Assembly (NCBI GenBank): GCA_015680685.1
Contig: MNCI01033485.1
Location: forward strand, 27,055 to 91,054
Direction: 5' to 3'
Source: Gnetum montanum
Lineage: Eukaryota > Streptophyta > Gnetopsida > Gnetales > Gnetaceae
Length of the DNA: 64,000 nucleotides
In this document: positions 10,459 to 21,234 of the stretch, piece after piece
Position numbering within the stretch: the first letter of the stretch is position 1
How the letters are laid out: each line of letters starts with the position of its first letter
Program-made: the position numbers and the translations under genes
The notes under the pieces: generated by a model
The model's input: only the letters and a program-made list of their open reading frames with translations
Told to the model about the DNA's origin: nothing
The model's database searches: none

Positions 10459-11124
10459 TGAATACACTAATAAAATTTGTATTTTTGAAAACATTAAGAA
10501 TTGCTCTATAATTTGGAAACAAGAAATACTTCAAAGACATCCAAAATCTAAGGTTATGTTATGTTCTTTTCAACCTATTAAAAATTGAGGTAATTCTGGT
10601 GGTGAAACTTTGAGAGATAATACCTCAAAACTTGTTGCTTTTTTAATCATAAAATTTTAGTTGAACCTTTACACAAATATCAATTTTCAAATAAATCTAA
10701 AATTACTAAAAAATATTGCAAAATGCCTAAGATATGATCAATAGTGAATGCCCCCAATTCTAACTATTCTACTTCCAAGATTAAGTAAGTAATGATGAAT
10801 GATGTTGATGAATTAATCAAAGATTAATGAATTGATGATAAACTAGTGAAGTTCTTTCTAAAATTATATTGATGATTCCATGATACAAATTTCTAAGAGA
10901 TGTCTTAGATGTATATATGTGACAAATATGGTAAATTTTACTAAAAATAATATGATAAAGCCCCAATGTCAAAATAACCCCAAAAATTAAATATATATAT
11001 GAATTGGGGCCAAAATAATATTACAACTACCCATTAATCTAAAAATTTCTTATATTTTATTAAAATAAACTCGTATTACATAATAAAAATAAAAAACATT
11101 ATCTTCTACACTAAAACACTAACA
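10459..11124 (-). mobile_element. Copia element 1: 3' LTR
   Basis: This span is repeated at 20980-22171, with shared anchors including TTTACAATG at the left edge, TTCTTTTCAACCTAT, AATAATATGATA.AGCCCCAATGT, and AAATATATATA..ATTGGGGCCAA. The minus-strand start TGTTAGTGTTTTAG at 11124 follows a purine tract. The copy is 666 bases and ends in TG/CA on the plus strand. The left edge is good to about 10 bases. No matching target duplication was found. Confidence 0.8.
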
Positions 11125-11137
11125 ATTCCTCCTTAGA
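11125..11137 (-). other. Polypurine tract of Copia element 1
   Basis: Minus strand reads TAAGGAGGAAT just before the LTR start TGTTAG. Confidence 0.6.
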
Positions 11138-11149
11138 GTGGAAGGCAAT

Positions 11150-11615
11150 CTTCATTCTTCATCTTTATTTTCTTCTTTCTTTGCCATTTTCTAAATTTCT
11201 ATAGATTCATTGAGGTACTTGACCCTTAGAGAAAAAAGCTTTTAGTAGTAAGTAAGCAAGTTGCTTCTTTCACTTCTTGCTTAATGAAATATTACTTGAT
11301 GTTAACGTGTTTGAATTTTTTTGTTATGCACATAGACTTGAGATAGTTGGATTATGGTTGTATTGTCATAATACAAATTTGGAGGAAAATCAACTTTGGA
11401 TCCTAAGTGTGACAAAAAATTATTTAATCAGAGTATGTATTGGAGGCATTTGGTCATGGCAATAAATTCTACTTCACAAGTGGATAAGATAATGAATGAT
11501 TGTTTCTTTGATTTCCATTATATTGGATTTTTTCCATGCATAATGGGAACTCCTGATGTAGATTTTCTATCATTATCTTCTACGCAATCAACATTTAAAT
11601 ATGTGTGTAACTTAT
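11150..11615 (-). pseudogene. Copia element 1: RNase H, 3' half
   Basis: Minus-strand translation reads LHTYLNVDCVEDNDRKSTSG, then GKNPI and KSKKQ. This is the RNase H of Ty1/copia (LxGYxDSDWAGDxDDRKSTSG...SWxSKKQ). The block breaks at 11615 at the target site of the gag-only element; its upstream codons (GDNK) lie immediately after 17646. Several stops follow toward the C-terminus at about 11150, including a recognisable HVNIK...F motif region. Confidence 0.75.
11611..11615. other. Target-site duplication, left copy (CTTAT)
   Basis: Five bases directly before the 5' LTR, identical to 17646-17650. Removing the element and one copy restores the reading frame of the host RNase H (GDNK joined to LHTYLN). 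Confidence 0.9.
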
Positions 11616-12912
11616 TGTTAACCTTTTGGTGTGTTAAAATGTTAAGTAAAATGGAGTCAAAGGTTTGTATGGTTGTGTGGATGTTGTGTTTGTAGGACAA
11701 AGTACATGGAAAACAAAGATGAGATAACACCTACAAAGCAATGTCAAAATGAAGATCTCAAAGACCAAGATGAAGTCAACATTGATGACAAGGAGCAAAT
11801 TGCTTTAGACAAAAGGAGAGCTCAAAGGAGAAGGCCATCTACAAGGTCTCATGCAAACATGCAAGAATTTAAAGAATGTGAATAAGGACCAAATGAATCA
11901 CAAGTAAAGTTGACATCCTCAAGAACTTGTAAGAGCATGCGGAAGTGCAAGATTGTGAACAAGGAAGAAAGATTTCAAAGGGAAAATGAAGTAGAAGAAA
12001 GACATCTCCAAAATAAGGAAGACATCTTGGCAGAAGGGAAGGCAACACAAGAGAATACATATTTGCAAAATAGTAGACATCTTTTTGGAAAGAAAGATAT
12101 CTTTTCTTAGATAAAGATGTCTTTCTAGAATGAAGGTTAGTTGCCAAAAGACGTCTTTTACTAGAAGAAGATGTCTTCCTAGAATGGAGGCTAGATGTAG
12201 AAAGACATCTCAGTCACAAAGAAGACATATTCAGTAACCATTATCTAGTTGTTGCATAAAATTTAAGTTGATTTATAAAACATAGTGGTTATAAGAAGAT
12301 ATCATTCTCATTGGGAAATGTGTAAGCATTGTGTACTATCTATTGTAATCATTTGGCAATCATGGTAATCATTGTTGCTCCTCATTGTACTATCTTTGGT
12401 CTATTGAAATTGGTCAAAGTCAGATGTACCTCAAGTACAAGGATCAATAACTAAGTTGCATTCATCCCTTGTAATTGTTGTTTTCTTCTATTGCCTTGTA
12501 GGATTGATGTGCTTCTTGTGGGAAGGCATCTTGATTGAGCTTATCAAGATCCTACAGGATTGAGTGTTGGTGTAGCGCCACAACACTCTAGAGTGGAACT
12601 CAAGTTATAAAGGTTGTGGGATCTTGGAAATCACATTTTAAGCTTGTTAGGACCTTGTGGGGTTGAATGGATCTATAGCATTGAATCACTCTAGAGCAAA
12701 GCTTAGATTTTGTATAGGGTATGGTACCCTTCAAACCACATTTGAGAGCAACAAAGTCCAGAGGTGTGCTTACAATCTACCCTCAGAGTATGGACTACCC
12801 AAGTTGTGAAACCACATTAAATTTGGTGTGTGTGCTTTGTTTCAAAGATTTTAAATTTGGGAAACTTTTTCATCTCCCCCCACCACACNCTTTCTAAGTT
12901 TAATGATACTCA
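11616..12912 (+). repeat. 5' LTR of the gag-only element
   Basis: Starts TGTTAACCTTTTGGTGTG and ends ATACTCA. It aligns along its length with 16348-17645. It contains a cluster of AAGATGTCTT-type palindromic motifs (about 11995-12240), and a stem GAGTGTTG/CAACACTC (12562-12569 with 12581-12588) kept in both LTRs. One ambiguous base lies at 12889. ORFs within it (11673-12147) are shadows; they occur in both LTR copies with disruptions. Confidence 0.9.
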
Positions 12913-12914
12913 AG

Positions 12915-12926
12915 TGGTATCGGAGT
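12915..12926 (+). other. Primer binding site (initiator tRNA-Met type)
   Basis: TGGTATCGGAGT lies two bases after the LTR end. It matches the common plant Copia primer site TGGTATCAGAGC, complementary to the 3' end of initiator tRNA-Met, with one or two changes. Confidence 0.85.
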
Positions 12927-12974
12927 TTGGTACTCTTATTCATCATCAACTTCAAGAGTGAACAATAGAGGGGA

Positions 12975-13905
12975 CATCTTATACAAACCCATCCATGTTC
13001 GATGAATTTTACTTTGCCTACTAGAAACCTAGAATGAAAGGATTATTTGAATTCATGGAGTTTGAAGTTTGGGAGTCAATCCTTGAAGGCTACGCTCTAC
13101 CTATTGACAACTCCACCAACATCATCAAGCCTTGAAACAAATGGACACAAGAGGAGAATGATAAGTTCATGTTTGATTCAAAAGCAAAGAATTTTTTATA
13201 TTGTGCTTTGAATATATATGAATTTAATAGAGTAGTAGGATGTAAAATAGCCAAAGAAATTTGGCAAACTTTGGAAGCTACTTATGAAGGAACCTCTATT
13301 GTCAAACAATCTAAATTGTTAGTTTTGCAAAGCGATATGACAAACTTAAAATGAGAGAAGGTGAGAAAATAAAAGATTACTACTCTAGAATGAATGATAT
13401 TGTTGTAGCTATTAGAGGTACAGGTAAATATTTGCTCAAGAGTGATGTCATCATCAAAATGATCAGAGATCTTCAATTGGAGTTCAAACCAAAGGTCGTA
13501 GCTATGGAAGAAATTAGATATTTCTCAACTCTAAAATTTGAAGAACTTCAAAGTGCTCTCATCACCTATGAAATGAATCTCAAAGGTGAAGGAGCCATCA
13601 AAGAATGACCCATTGCTCTAAAGACTATCTCCAAGGAGAAGGAGCTCAATGAGCATGATGAGGGCAGTGAAGATGGTATTGCCTTTCACTCAAGAAAGCT
13701 ATAATGATTACTAACAAGAAGAAACAAGGGGGCATTTCAACAAAGACTTAATCTATTCAAAGGTAGAGAAAGAGGTAAAAAAATTTTGAATTCTAACTTA
13801 GACTTCTCTTCTATAAAATATTGGGTTTGTGAAGTAAAAGGCCATACCTCCAAATGTCCTAGTGATAGTAGGGTACAACCAAAGAATAGATTCAATGATG
13901 AGGAA
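12975..13905 (+). pseudogene. Copia-type gag (UBN2-like) with damaged zinc knuckle
   Basis: Translation contains NKWTQEENDKFMFDSKAKNF, then CKIAKEIWQTLEATYEGT, a 1-base frameshift near 13330, RYDKLKMREGEKIKDYYSRM and ALITYEMNL. This follows the gag of plant Copia elements (AKEIWDxLxxxYEGT, Yxx FKMxxGExIxxYxxRF). The zinc knuckle at about 13820-13860 is WVCEVKGHTSKCP: the last Cys-His-Cys of CX2CX4HX4C are present, but the first Cys is Tyr. Gag packages element RNA. In-frame stops near 13033, 13134 and 13606 show that it is inactive. This is the only recognisable protein of the element. Confidence 0.8.
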
Positions 13906-14565
13906 TAAAAAAAGATCAACTTTTATACAAGTTGGGATGATGATGAGCAAAGTGAAGAAGAAGCATGCAATTCTTCCAAAGATTCACATCTTATATGCAT
14001 GGAACTTATAGATGAAAATTCTTCACATATGGCTAAACAAGGTGGTAAGTGTGATGAAAGGTATAGTGAACTTAAAGAAGAAATCCTTCTTTTACATTAT
14101 TTGATTAGGAAGGAAAAGAAAATTTTAATTTCTAAGCTAGATGCTATTCATATTGAAGTGAAAGGAGAGATATCAGATGTAAAAGTTGAGATTCGATAAC
14201 TAACCTCTTTAAATAAGGATTATAGAAAGGTTCAAGAAGAGGAGTCTCTTGAAAAATAGCCAAAGAATTTAAATCCACATAAGAAAATTCAAGCTCAAGC
14301 ATAATTACGTTTGATAACATCGTTCATGAGGAGAATACTTTATTTGTGTGTAAAAACTCTGGTAGTTAGTAAACCCTTAACTATTCTCATGATGATCAAA
14401 ACAAGATTGATGCTTGATCCTGTTAAAAAAGGCTTTGGTAAGAAAATTGTGCAGGCACTAGTAGCTAAAAATGAAGAGAAGTGGAGAGTTAAAAATGATG
14501 CAATAAGTGACCAAGGGTTCTTTCATAATGAACATGAACAAATAGAGACATTACATACATGATCT
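13906..14565 (+). pseudogene. Gag C-terminal coiled-coil tail
   Basis: Downstream of the zinc knuckle, frames rich in Glu and Lys run on: FYTSWDDDEQSEEEA, then ERYSELKEEILLLHYLIRKE and a heptad-like stretch to DVKVEIR at 14199. Similar acidic and coiled-coil tails follow the knuckle in many plant Copia gags. No protease or GAG-pre-integrase motif follows. The frame 14311-14562 may be further tail or chance. Confidence 0.5.
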
Positions 14566-16333
14566 AATGAAAGAGAACCTAAGGATGAGGAGGTACTTCA
14601 TGATAGGGGACCTCATCTCAAACTTCATTAATCTTCTCTTCTAACCTGCAACCAAGTTAAGTCAAGGTAAGCTTCCATCTCTTTGCTTGCTAGTTAATTT
14701 ATAAGTATAGAATTTGAGAAGTCCAAAATTATTTGTGTTTAGATCAAAAAATTATTGGAATAATTGTTTAGATCATCTCTTGTACTCATTTTGAGCTTGA
14801 TGAAATTGGTTTTATGAAAATATGTAGTGAAATACTTGTATTGATTTTCTTTGGGCCTTTATCTTGTAATAATTTTAGTTGGATGCTTTCAATCTTGCAT
14901 AATCTACTTCTAAGCTCATGTCCTTTGGGATATTTTAGCCATTTATGAGATAAGACATGCTTCTAAAGATTCTATCCATATTACTAATTGGAAACCTTAG
15001 TCTTCACATTTGATCTTAATGTTGACTTACAATTGTAGTGTTTTGATGATTTAAAACATTTACTTGACAAATACAAGATGATCTTAAAAGCCCAAGAACA
15101 ACTGCACATGTGTAGGAGGAGCCTATTACTCATTATATATCATCTTAGAGGTCACCAATGTAGGGGGAGTCTTTAGAGACTTCTTCCAAGAAATACTCAT
15201 GATAGCAAAATATCACATACTAACAAGAGCAAGGGTTGATTCCATGCAAGGGTACCATATAGTATCCAAGGTAAAAGTAGACTTAAATCTTGGTTAAGAT
15301 ATCTCACCTTGTAATATCTTTTGGTTACTATTTAAACATCTTGTTAAGAATTTACTTGGCTATTTCTGGGCATTCTCTTGTTTTTATTTGGTATTTTTTC
15401 TTCTTCATGAGAATTTATTTTCCTTCTTACCATATAAGTAACTTCATGATGCTATTGTAAGAGTTGAGTAATAATAGAATCATGACATATTGGTTTACCT
15501 TATGAGTTTAGTTTTTCAAAAAAGACAGGTTATTTCATTCTCAAAAATTAGGTTTTGAAAAGGGGTAGCTCCTATCTTGTTTAATATTTTCAACCCCTAG
15601 AAATTTATGCTAAGGGATGTGTATAGAATCTTGAGACATAAATTTTACTGAGATATTTTACTTGATGTTCAATCTTTCATCTTTGGCATTCAAGTTTATT
15701 TTCTCTTAGACATTAATTACAAGGCCTTTTTATTCATGTCTAGACATGTTTGGATTAGTTGTGGCTTGTTCTTTCTAACTTTGTTTTGAAATAAAAAGGA
15801 CAAATCTTAAGGAATTATAGATTTTTATCATTAGCATACAAATTTGATATTTAACTTTGTGTCTTTTCACCTAATTTCTTTGCTTATGGTAATACAACAT
15901 GCTATGAATTTATCTTCCCTTAATTAGTTAAGAATATCTTGTTTATATGGACTTCACTAAAGTAATAAGTACTTGCACCTCTATTCTTAAGGGTTGCAAA
16001 TGATTGATAATATTCATTAAAGCAATATGGATCTCTTTGAAAATGCTTTATGTTACTTGGAGATTTATTTGAATAGAGGTTAAGCTCAATGCATATCTTT
16101 TGTGACTATAGTATGGCTACACTTAAACAATATTGACTTTTTTCATTTCTTCTTAACAAAGGGAAGAGTTGCTTTTATAATCTTGGTTATACTATTAAAA
16201 TAGTATGATAGAGTAATGTGCTTTATCCTTTTTGCTATTGTTCAAAAAGGGGAAGAGTATGGTTATGAATATATTTTTATATTTGGATATTTGTTTGATT
16301 ACTAACCCATTTTCTTAAGTTTTGAACATCACC
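14566..16333 (+). other. Non-coding interior of the gag-only element
   Basis: I found no integrase, RT or RNase H block in six frames across 1.8 kb; stops are dense. Two internal purine-rich runs (GTAGGAGGAGCC near 15113, GTAGGGGGAGTC near 15161) resemble polypurine tracts and could be relics of deleted pol or of an earlier 3' end. Confidence 0.6.
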
Positions 16334-16347
16334 AAAAAGGGGGAGAT
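16334..16347 (+). other. Polypurine tract of the gag-only element
   Basis: AAAAAGGGGGAGAT directly precedes the 3' LTR start TGTTGATC, the classical Copia 3' end. Confidence 0.9.
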
Positions 16348-17645
16348 TGTTGATCTTTTGGTGTGTCAAAACTTTAAGTAAAATGGAGTCAAAGGTTTTT
16401 TGCATGGTTGTGTGGTTGTTGTGTTTGTAGGAAAAAGTACATGGGACACCAAGATGAGATGAAACCTACAAAGCAATGTTAAAATGAAGATCTCAAAGAC
16501 CAAGATGAAGTGTACATTGATGACGAGGAACAAACTAGTTTAGACAAAAGTAGAGCTCAAAAGGAGAAGGTCATCTACAAGGTCTCAAGTGAACATGTAA
16601 GAATTCAAAGAACATGGACAAGGACCAAATGACTCACAAGCAAATTTGACATCATCAAGAACTTGTAAGAGCATGTAGAAGTACAAGATTGTTAACAAGG
16701 AACAAATATTTCAAAGGGCAATGAAGCAGAAGAAAGATGTATCCAAGAGAAGGAAGATGTCTTCGAAAAATGGAAGGCAACATAGGAGAAGAAATCTCTG
16801 CAAAATAATAGACATCTTTCTAGACATAAAGATAGCTATCCTTAAACAAATACATCTTCCTAGAATGAAGGTAGTTATAGAAATATGTCTTTAACCAGAA
16901 GAATACATCTTTCTAGAATGGAGGCTAGATGCAGAAAGACATCTCAGGCACAAAGAAAACATCTTCAGTAACCATTATCTAGCTATTGCACAAAATCTGA
17001 GGTGATTTAGAAAACATAGTGGCTATAAGAAAACATCATTCTCATTGGGAAATGTGCAAGCATTGTGTACTATCTATTGTAATCATTTGGAAATCATTAT
17101 AATCATTTTTATTCCTCATTGTACTATCTTTTATCTATTGAAATTAGTCAAAGTGAGTTGTACCTCAAGTATAAGGATTAGCAAATTGAGTTACATTCAT
17201 CCCTTGTAATTTTCGTTCTCTTCGATTGCCCTATAGGGTTGATGTGCTTCTTGCAGGAAGGCATCTTGATTGAGTTTTTCAGGATCCTATGGGATTGAGT
17301 GTTGGTGTGGTGTCACAACACTCTAGAGTAGAGCTCAAGTTGTAAAGGTTGTGGGATCCTGGAAACCACATTCTAAGCTTGTCGAGACCTTGCAAGGTTG
17401 AGTGGATTCATAGCATCAAATCACTCTGGAGTAGAGCTTGGAGCTTGTATAGGGTATGGTACCCTTCAAACCACATTTGAGAGCAACAAAGTCCAAAGGT
17501 TTGCTTGTAATCTACCCTATAAGTATGGACTACCCAAGTTGGGGAACCACATTAAATTGGTGTGTGTGATTTGTTTAATAGATTTTAAATTTTGGGAACT
17601 TATTCCTTTCCCCAAGCCCCCTCCCTCTAAGTTGAACGATCCTCA
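16348..17645 (+). repeat. 3' LTR of the gag-only element
   Basis: Starts TGTTGATCTTTTGGTG and ends GATCCTCA. It is collinear with 11616-12912, keeping the AAGATGTCTT-type motif cluster (about 16735-16970) and the GAGTGTTG/CAACACTC stem (17297-17304 with 17316-17323), whose loop has changed while the stem has not. Confidence 0.9.
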
Positions 17646-17650
17646 CTTAT
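17646..17650. other. Target-site duplication, right copy (CTTAT)
   Basis: Identical to 11611-11615 and directly after the 3' LTR. Confidence 0.9.
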
Positions 17651-18870
17651 TATCTCCTTTACTAAATTGAATCCCAAGGTTGCAAGTTCCTTTTACATAC
17701 TTGAGAAAATGCATAAGAGCTTGCATGTGAGATTATTGTGGCTCTTGCATGAATCTCGATAACTAGAATGTTATATATTCTAAATCTGGTCTAGTGTGAT
17801 ATACAAATTGAAGTGATCCAATCATGGTTATATACATTATTTTATCTAATATTTTCTAATATTTTCTAGTTAACTTTAAATTGTATGGTAAAGGACTATT
17901 GACTAGCTTCTCATTGTTTAGAATGAATTTTTCAATGATGGAATTTCAATATTTGGTTTTATGAATCTTTTTTTCCTCCTTATCCTAATTTACTTTAATT
18001 AACAGAAATTATTTGGATTCTCCAAGGTCCTTCATTTTAAATTCACTTTTCATGTCATTCTTGAAATCTTCTACTACCCTTTTATTAGTGGCAATAGAGA
18101 TAATTTCATCTACATATAGTGATATGTTGATGAATTCATCACCTTCCTTCTTGAAATATAGCGTTGGCTTAAACATGCAATTTTAATAATTCTTTCTAAT
18201 TAGATAGTTATTAATTCTCTAGAACTAAGCCTTAGGTGCTTGCTTTAGACCATATAAAGCTTTTTTGAGTGTGCACACTTTGTTCTCTTTTTCTTTGATA
18301 ACATAAGCTTTAGGCTCTTAGATGTATACTTCTTCTTTGATGTACTATTTAGAAATGCCGATTTCACATACATTTATGAAATCTTTAGATCTTTATGTGC
18401 TAATATAGAGAGAATGAGCTTGATGGTTTCAAATATGGCCACCAATGCAAAGATTTCTTCATAGTTAGTGTATTTCTTTTATTTGAATCCTCTTGTTACA
18501 AGTATTTTGTTATGTGTTGTAACTTCTCCTTTCTAATTGTACCTTTTTTATATAGCCACTTGTAAACAAAAACCTTCTTATCTTTTGGTTTGTCCACTAA
18601 TTCTCATGTGTTATTTCTTAGAATGACATTATACTCTTTTTTCATGGCTTCTTTCCAAACTTTTAATTTCATGGCTTCATTGATATTGGTTGGTTCACTT
18701 GAGACTACTAAATATGTCATATTTGTAATATTTTGGGATCTCTTAGTTCTTCTTTCAAAATTCATGTTTAGCATTTGAGTGTGAGGATGGTCTCTTTGAA
18801 TCCATGGATTTGAACTTTGATATATTTCTAATTTCTCTTGATGTTTGAAAAATCACTTGTAGTAAACTTT
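17646..18870 (-). pseudogene. Copia element 1: reverse transcriptase and start of RNase H
   Basis: Read on the minus strand, the 3' end gives MQALMHFLKYVKGTCNLGIQ followed by FSKGDNK, interrupted at 17646 by the gag-only element. Upstream lies VCTLKKALYGLKQAPKA (about 18200-18280). The catalytic box at 18105-18116 reads Y-V-D-E instead of YVDD, so the second catalytic Asp is lost. The NVKSAFLxG-type block sits near 18350. Stops are frequent. The enzyme would have reverse-transcribed element RNA. Confidence 0.75.
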
Positions 18871-19700
18871 GTCTCATCAAATATAACATCTTTTAAAACA
18901 TACCATTTTCTAATTTATTGGGTTGTAGCACCTATATCCACTAATGTATAAATCATAACCAAGAACGTTGCATTGCTTTCCTCTATCTTCAAGCTTGTTA
19001 ATGAATTGTTTTAGGGTCTTTACATAGTAATGGCATCCAAATATTTTCATATAGGTTGGGAATTTTGTTGTATAGAAATTCATATGGAAATATATATTTA
19101 TTATCTTTGATGATGAATCAACTAGAAATATAACAAGTAGCTATGATGGTTGTGCTTCAATATTAGTTAGGCATTAAGGCATGCTTTAATAAGCATCTTG
19201 TCATGTTTTGTATTGTTTAATTTTTTCTTTAGCTACTCCATTTGATTGCAAGCTATATCTACATGTGGTTTGATGAAATGTGTCATTTTCTTTATAGAAC
19301 TTGTCAAATTCTTTATTTATGAATATGCCTTCTTTATTTAATCGAATTACCTTAATCTTAACATTCATGGATTTTTTAATTCTTTTGTGGAAAGTTTCAA
19401 AGTATTTAATGGCTTCATCCTTTTACTTCAAATTGTAAGTCCAAGTGTATCTTGAATAGTCATCTACTATGACCATGAAATAATTTACTCCTTCTATTGA
19501 AATAGTTAACATTGACCCAAAAAGATCCATGTCTAGAAGATCAAATGGTTTTTTCTTCTTTAGCATGTGAGACTTATGAGGAGAATTGGTTTTCTTTCCT
19601 TGTATTAGAGTCTCATATTTATCTTAAGGAATATCTAAAACATTTATTCCCATAGCTTTTTCTTGTTTGATCATTCTTTTAATTTTTTGATATGAGGTGT
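18871..19700 (-). pseudogene. Copia element 1: integrase
   Basis: The minus strand reads FDLLDMDLFGSMLTISIEGV, then FMVIVDDYSRYTW with the first catalytic Asp kept. It continues IKVIRLNKEGIF, where RTDxGGEF is expected (second Asp replaced by Asn), and SNGVAKEKIKQ, where QNGVAERKN is expected (catalytic Glu replaced by Lys). Two of three DDE residues are therefore gone. Integrase lies upstream of RT, the Copia order. Confidence 0.75.
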
Positions 19701-20040
19701 GATCAAGCCTTCCATGGCAAAGTCTAGACTTACTGAAATCCTCATTATTCTTTTCCTTAACTTCAACTTTGTTTGGCATTTGATTGGCTTTTTTTTATAA
19801 GGATGGGCTTTTATTTAGTAGTATGGTTTCTTATGATATCTCCTTTTTTATTAAGATAGTCACATTCATGGCAATATATTTTGTTATTCAAGGCTTTGAT
19901 TTTCACAATTTCTTCACCCTTGGGTTTGTTGATAGTGCAGAAATTGTGCTTGAAATTGATACTCTTTCCTTCATTAGAGCCTTGTCCAAAAAATATGAGT
20001 AGGTTGAAAAAATTATAAACATAATACACATTGGAAATGG
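19701..20040 (-). pseudogene. Copia element 1: GAG-pre-integrase region
   Basis: The 72-codon frame 19811-20029 and its flanks lie between gag and integrase. Minus-strand translation near 19700 (DFSKSRLCHGRLDHTSYQK) matches the LWHxRLGHxSxxxL signature of the GAG-pre-integrase domain. A CHECDYLNKKG stretch may be a leftover zinc-type motif. The plus-strand ORF here is a shadow. Confidence 0.5.
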
Positions 20041-20717
20041 TAACTTTTTGTCTATTTTTTAATTTAATTACACAATCCCATATTCTTTCTATGACTAAGT
20101 AATTTCCATCTCAAATTTTTATTTTTTCAAGACTATTGTTTATTTTTTAATTTAGAAGATAATATTTTTAGGGTGTCATGTGATTGGAATACTTGCTATC
20201 TACAATTCTTGCTTTATTTCTCTAATTGAATTTAAGGCTTCATAATTTTCTAGCTCTTTTTCTTAAGTATCCTTCTGAGATGATAAGGGAGTATCTTGTT
20301 CTACTTATGAAGGTTGTCCATGTATTGTTTCCAAATTGATTTTGGTCTAGCATTGGTCAATGGTATGTCCTTTTCTTTTGTAGAAGTTGCAATATGGTAC
20401 TAAGGCTTGACCATGTCTTTGACTTCTAGATTGATTCTGTTTGCCTCTTCCTCTAGCTAAACATGTTCTCTTCTATTTTGATCGTCATTTTTTANATGGA
20501 AAAGAATGATGAAAGGCCTTCTTGAACATAATGACTATTGGAAAATAGTTTAAANTATTGGTTATTATTATTCATAATTTGCAAGGTTCTGAATTACACA
20601 ACTAATTCATTAATACTAAGAATGTTGAATTCTTTTAAAAGAGAAATGTTTACCAACATGTTTTTAAATCTTAGATCTATGTAGAAAACTTGAAAAACTT
20701 TCTAATTTTTTTTCTTA
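20041..20717 (-). pseudogene. Copia element 1: gag with altered zinc knuckle
   Basis: At 20340-20390 the minus strand reads CNFYKRKGHTIDQC, a CX2CX4HX4C knuckle whose second Cys is Tyr. Farther upstream, IRKFFK, DLRFKNMLVNISLLKEFN and ILSINELVVQF match the UBN2 gag pattern (KxLRSLPxRFxxxVxAIEExxxLxxLxIDELxxxL). The gag stops at 20717, where an inverted copy begins after a short spacer. Single ambiguous bases lie at 20495 and 20555. Confidence 0.65.
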
Positions 20718-20974
20718 NGATTAGAATTCAAGGTCATCTTGGAAAATTAATAATTTTAGTAACTAATCTACAAATAAAAATGTGATACCCTAGACATTGG
20801 AAGAAATGAAAGTATTGAAGACTTCTTTATTAGAATGTATGATAGCTTACAAAAAATAGATGAATATGGATATAGATATACCAATAAGAAAAAAAATTAG
20901 AAAGTTTTTCAAGTTTTCTACATAGATCTAAGATTTAAAAACATGTTGGTAAACATTTCTCTTTTAAANGAATT
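20628..20974. repeat. 90-bp perfect inverted repeat carrying gag sequence
   Basis: Arms 20628-20717 and 20885-20974 are exact reverse complements except for one N inside the right arm (20969). A second N (20718) sits immediately at the inner end of the left arm. The 167-base spacer continues gag on the plus strand (EDFFIRMYDSLQKIDEYGYR), so the right arm is gag in plus orientation and the left arm is gag in minus orientation. The right arm abuts the LTR where a primer binding site and leader should be. Confidence 0.85.
20800..20970 (+). pseudogene. Inverted gag fragment of Copia element 1
   Basis: Plus-strand translation gives EDFFIRMYDSLQKIDEYGYR, then YTNKKKIRKFF and LRFKNMLVNISLLK. It overlaps, inverted, the minus-strand gag at 20628-20717 and extends it toward the gag N-terminus, so it is a true extra piece of gag, not a shadow. 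Confidence 0.7.
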
Positions 20975-21234
20975 TACAATGAAAAAAAGCTAATAAAATG
21001 TTTATTTTTAAAAATCTTAGGAATTTTTATATAATTGGTAAATAGTAACTACTTCAAAAGATATGCAAAAGCTGAGGTTATATTTTGTTCTTTTCAACCT
21101 ATCAAAAATTGTGGTAATTCTAGTAGTATAATTTTGATAGATAATAACTCAAATTTTATTGTGTTTTTAATTCTAAAATTTTTCCTGAACCTTTTCATAG
21201 ATATTAGTTTTCAAATAAATTTAAAATCACATTA

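Larger units (their letters stand above)
11616..17645 (+). mobile_element. Complete gag-only (non-autonomous) Copia-type LTR element, 6.03 kb
   Basis: The element has LTRs of 1297 and 1298 bases starting TGTTRA and ending CTCA, flanked by identical CTTAT target duplications. A primer binding site (TGGTATCGGAG) and a polypurine tract (AAAAAGGGGGAGA) sit in the right places. The 3.4-kb interior encodes a Copia-type gag with a damaged zinc knuckle and a coiled-coil tail. No protease, integrase, RT or RNase H motif is visible in any frame. It sits inside the RNase H frame of Copia element 1 in opposite orientation. It must have used enzymes supplied in trans. LTR-LTR identity of roughly 85% by eye suggests an old insertion. 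Confidence 0.9.

Noticed and set aside
11277-11695. Plus-strand ORFs of 62 and 99 residues
   Set aside because: Shadows of the minus-strand RNase H and of the LTR start.
14566-16333. Possible hidden pol in the gag-only element
   Set aside because: No RT, integrase or RNase H block in six frames by eye; a profile search would settle it.
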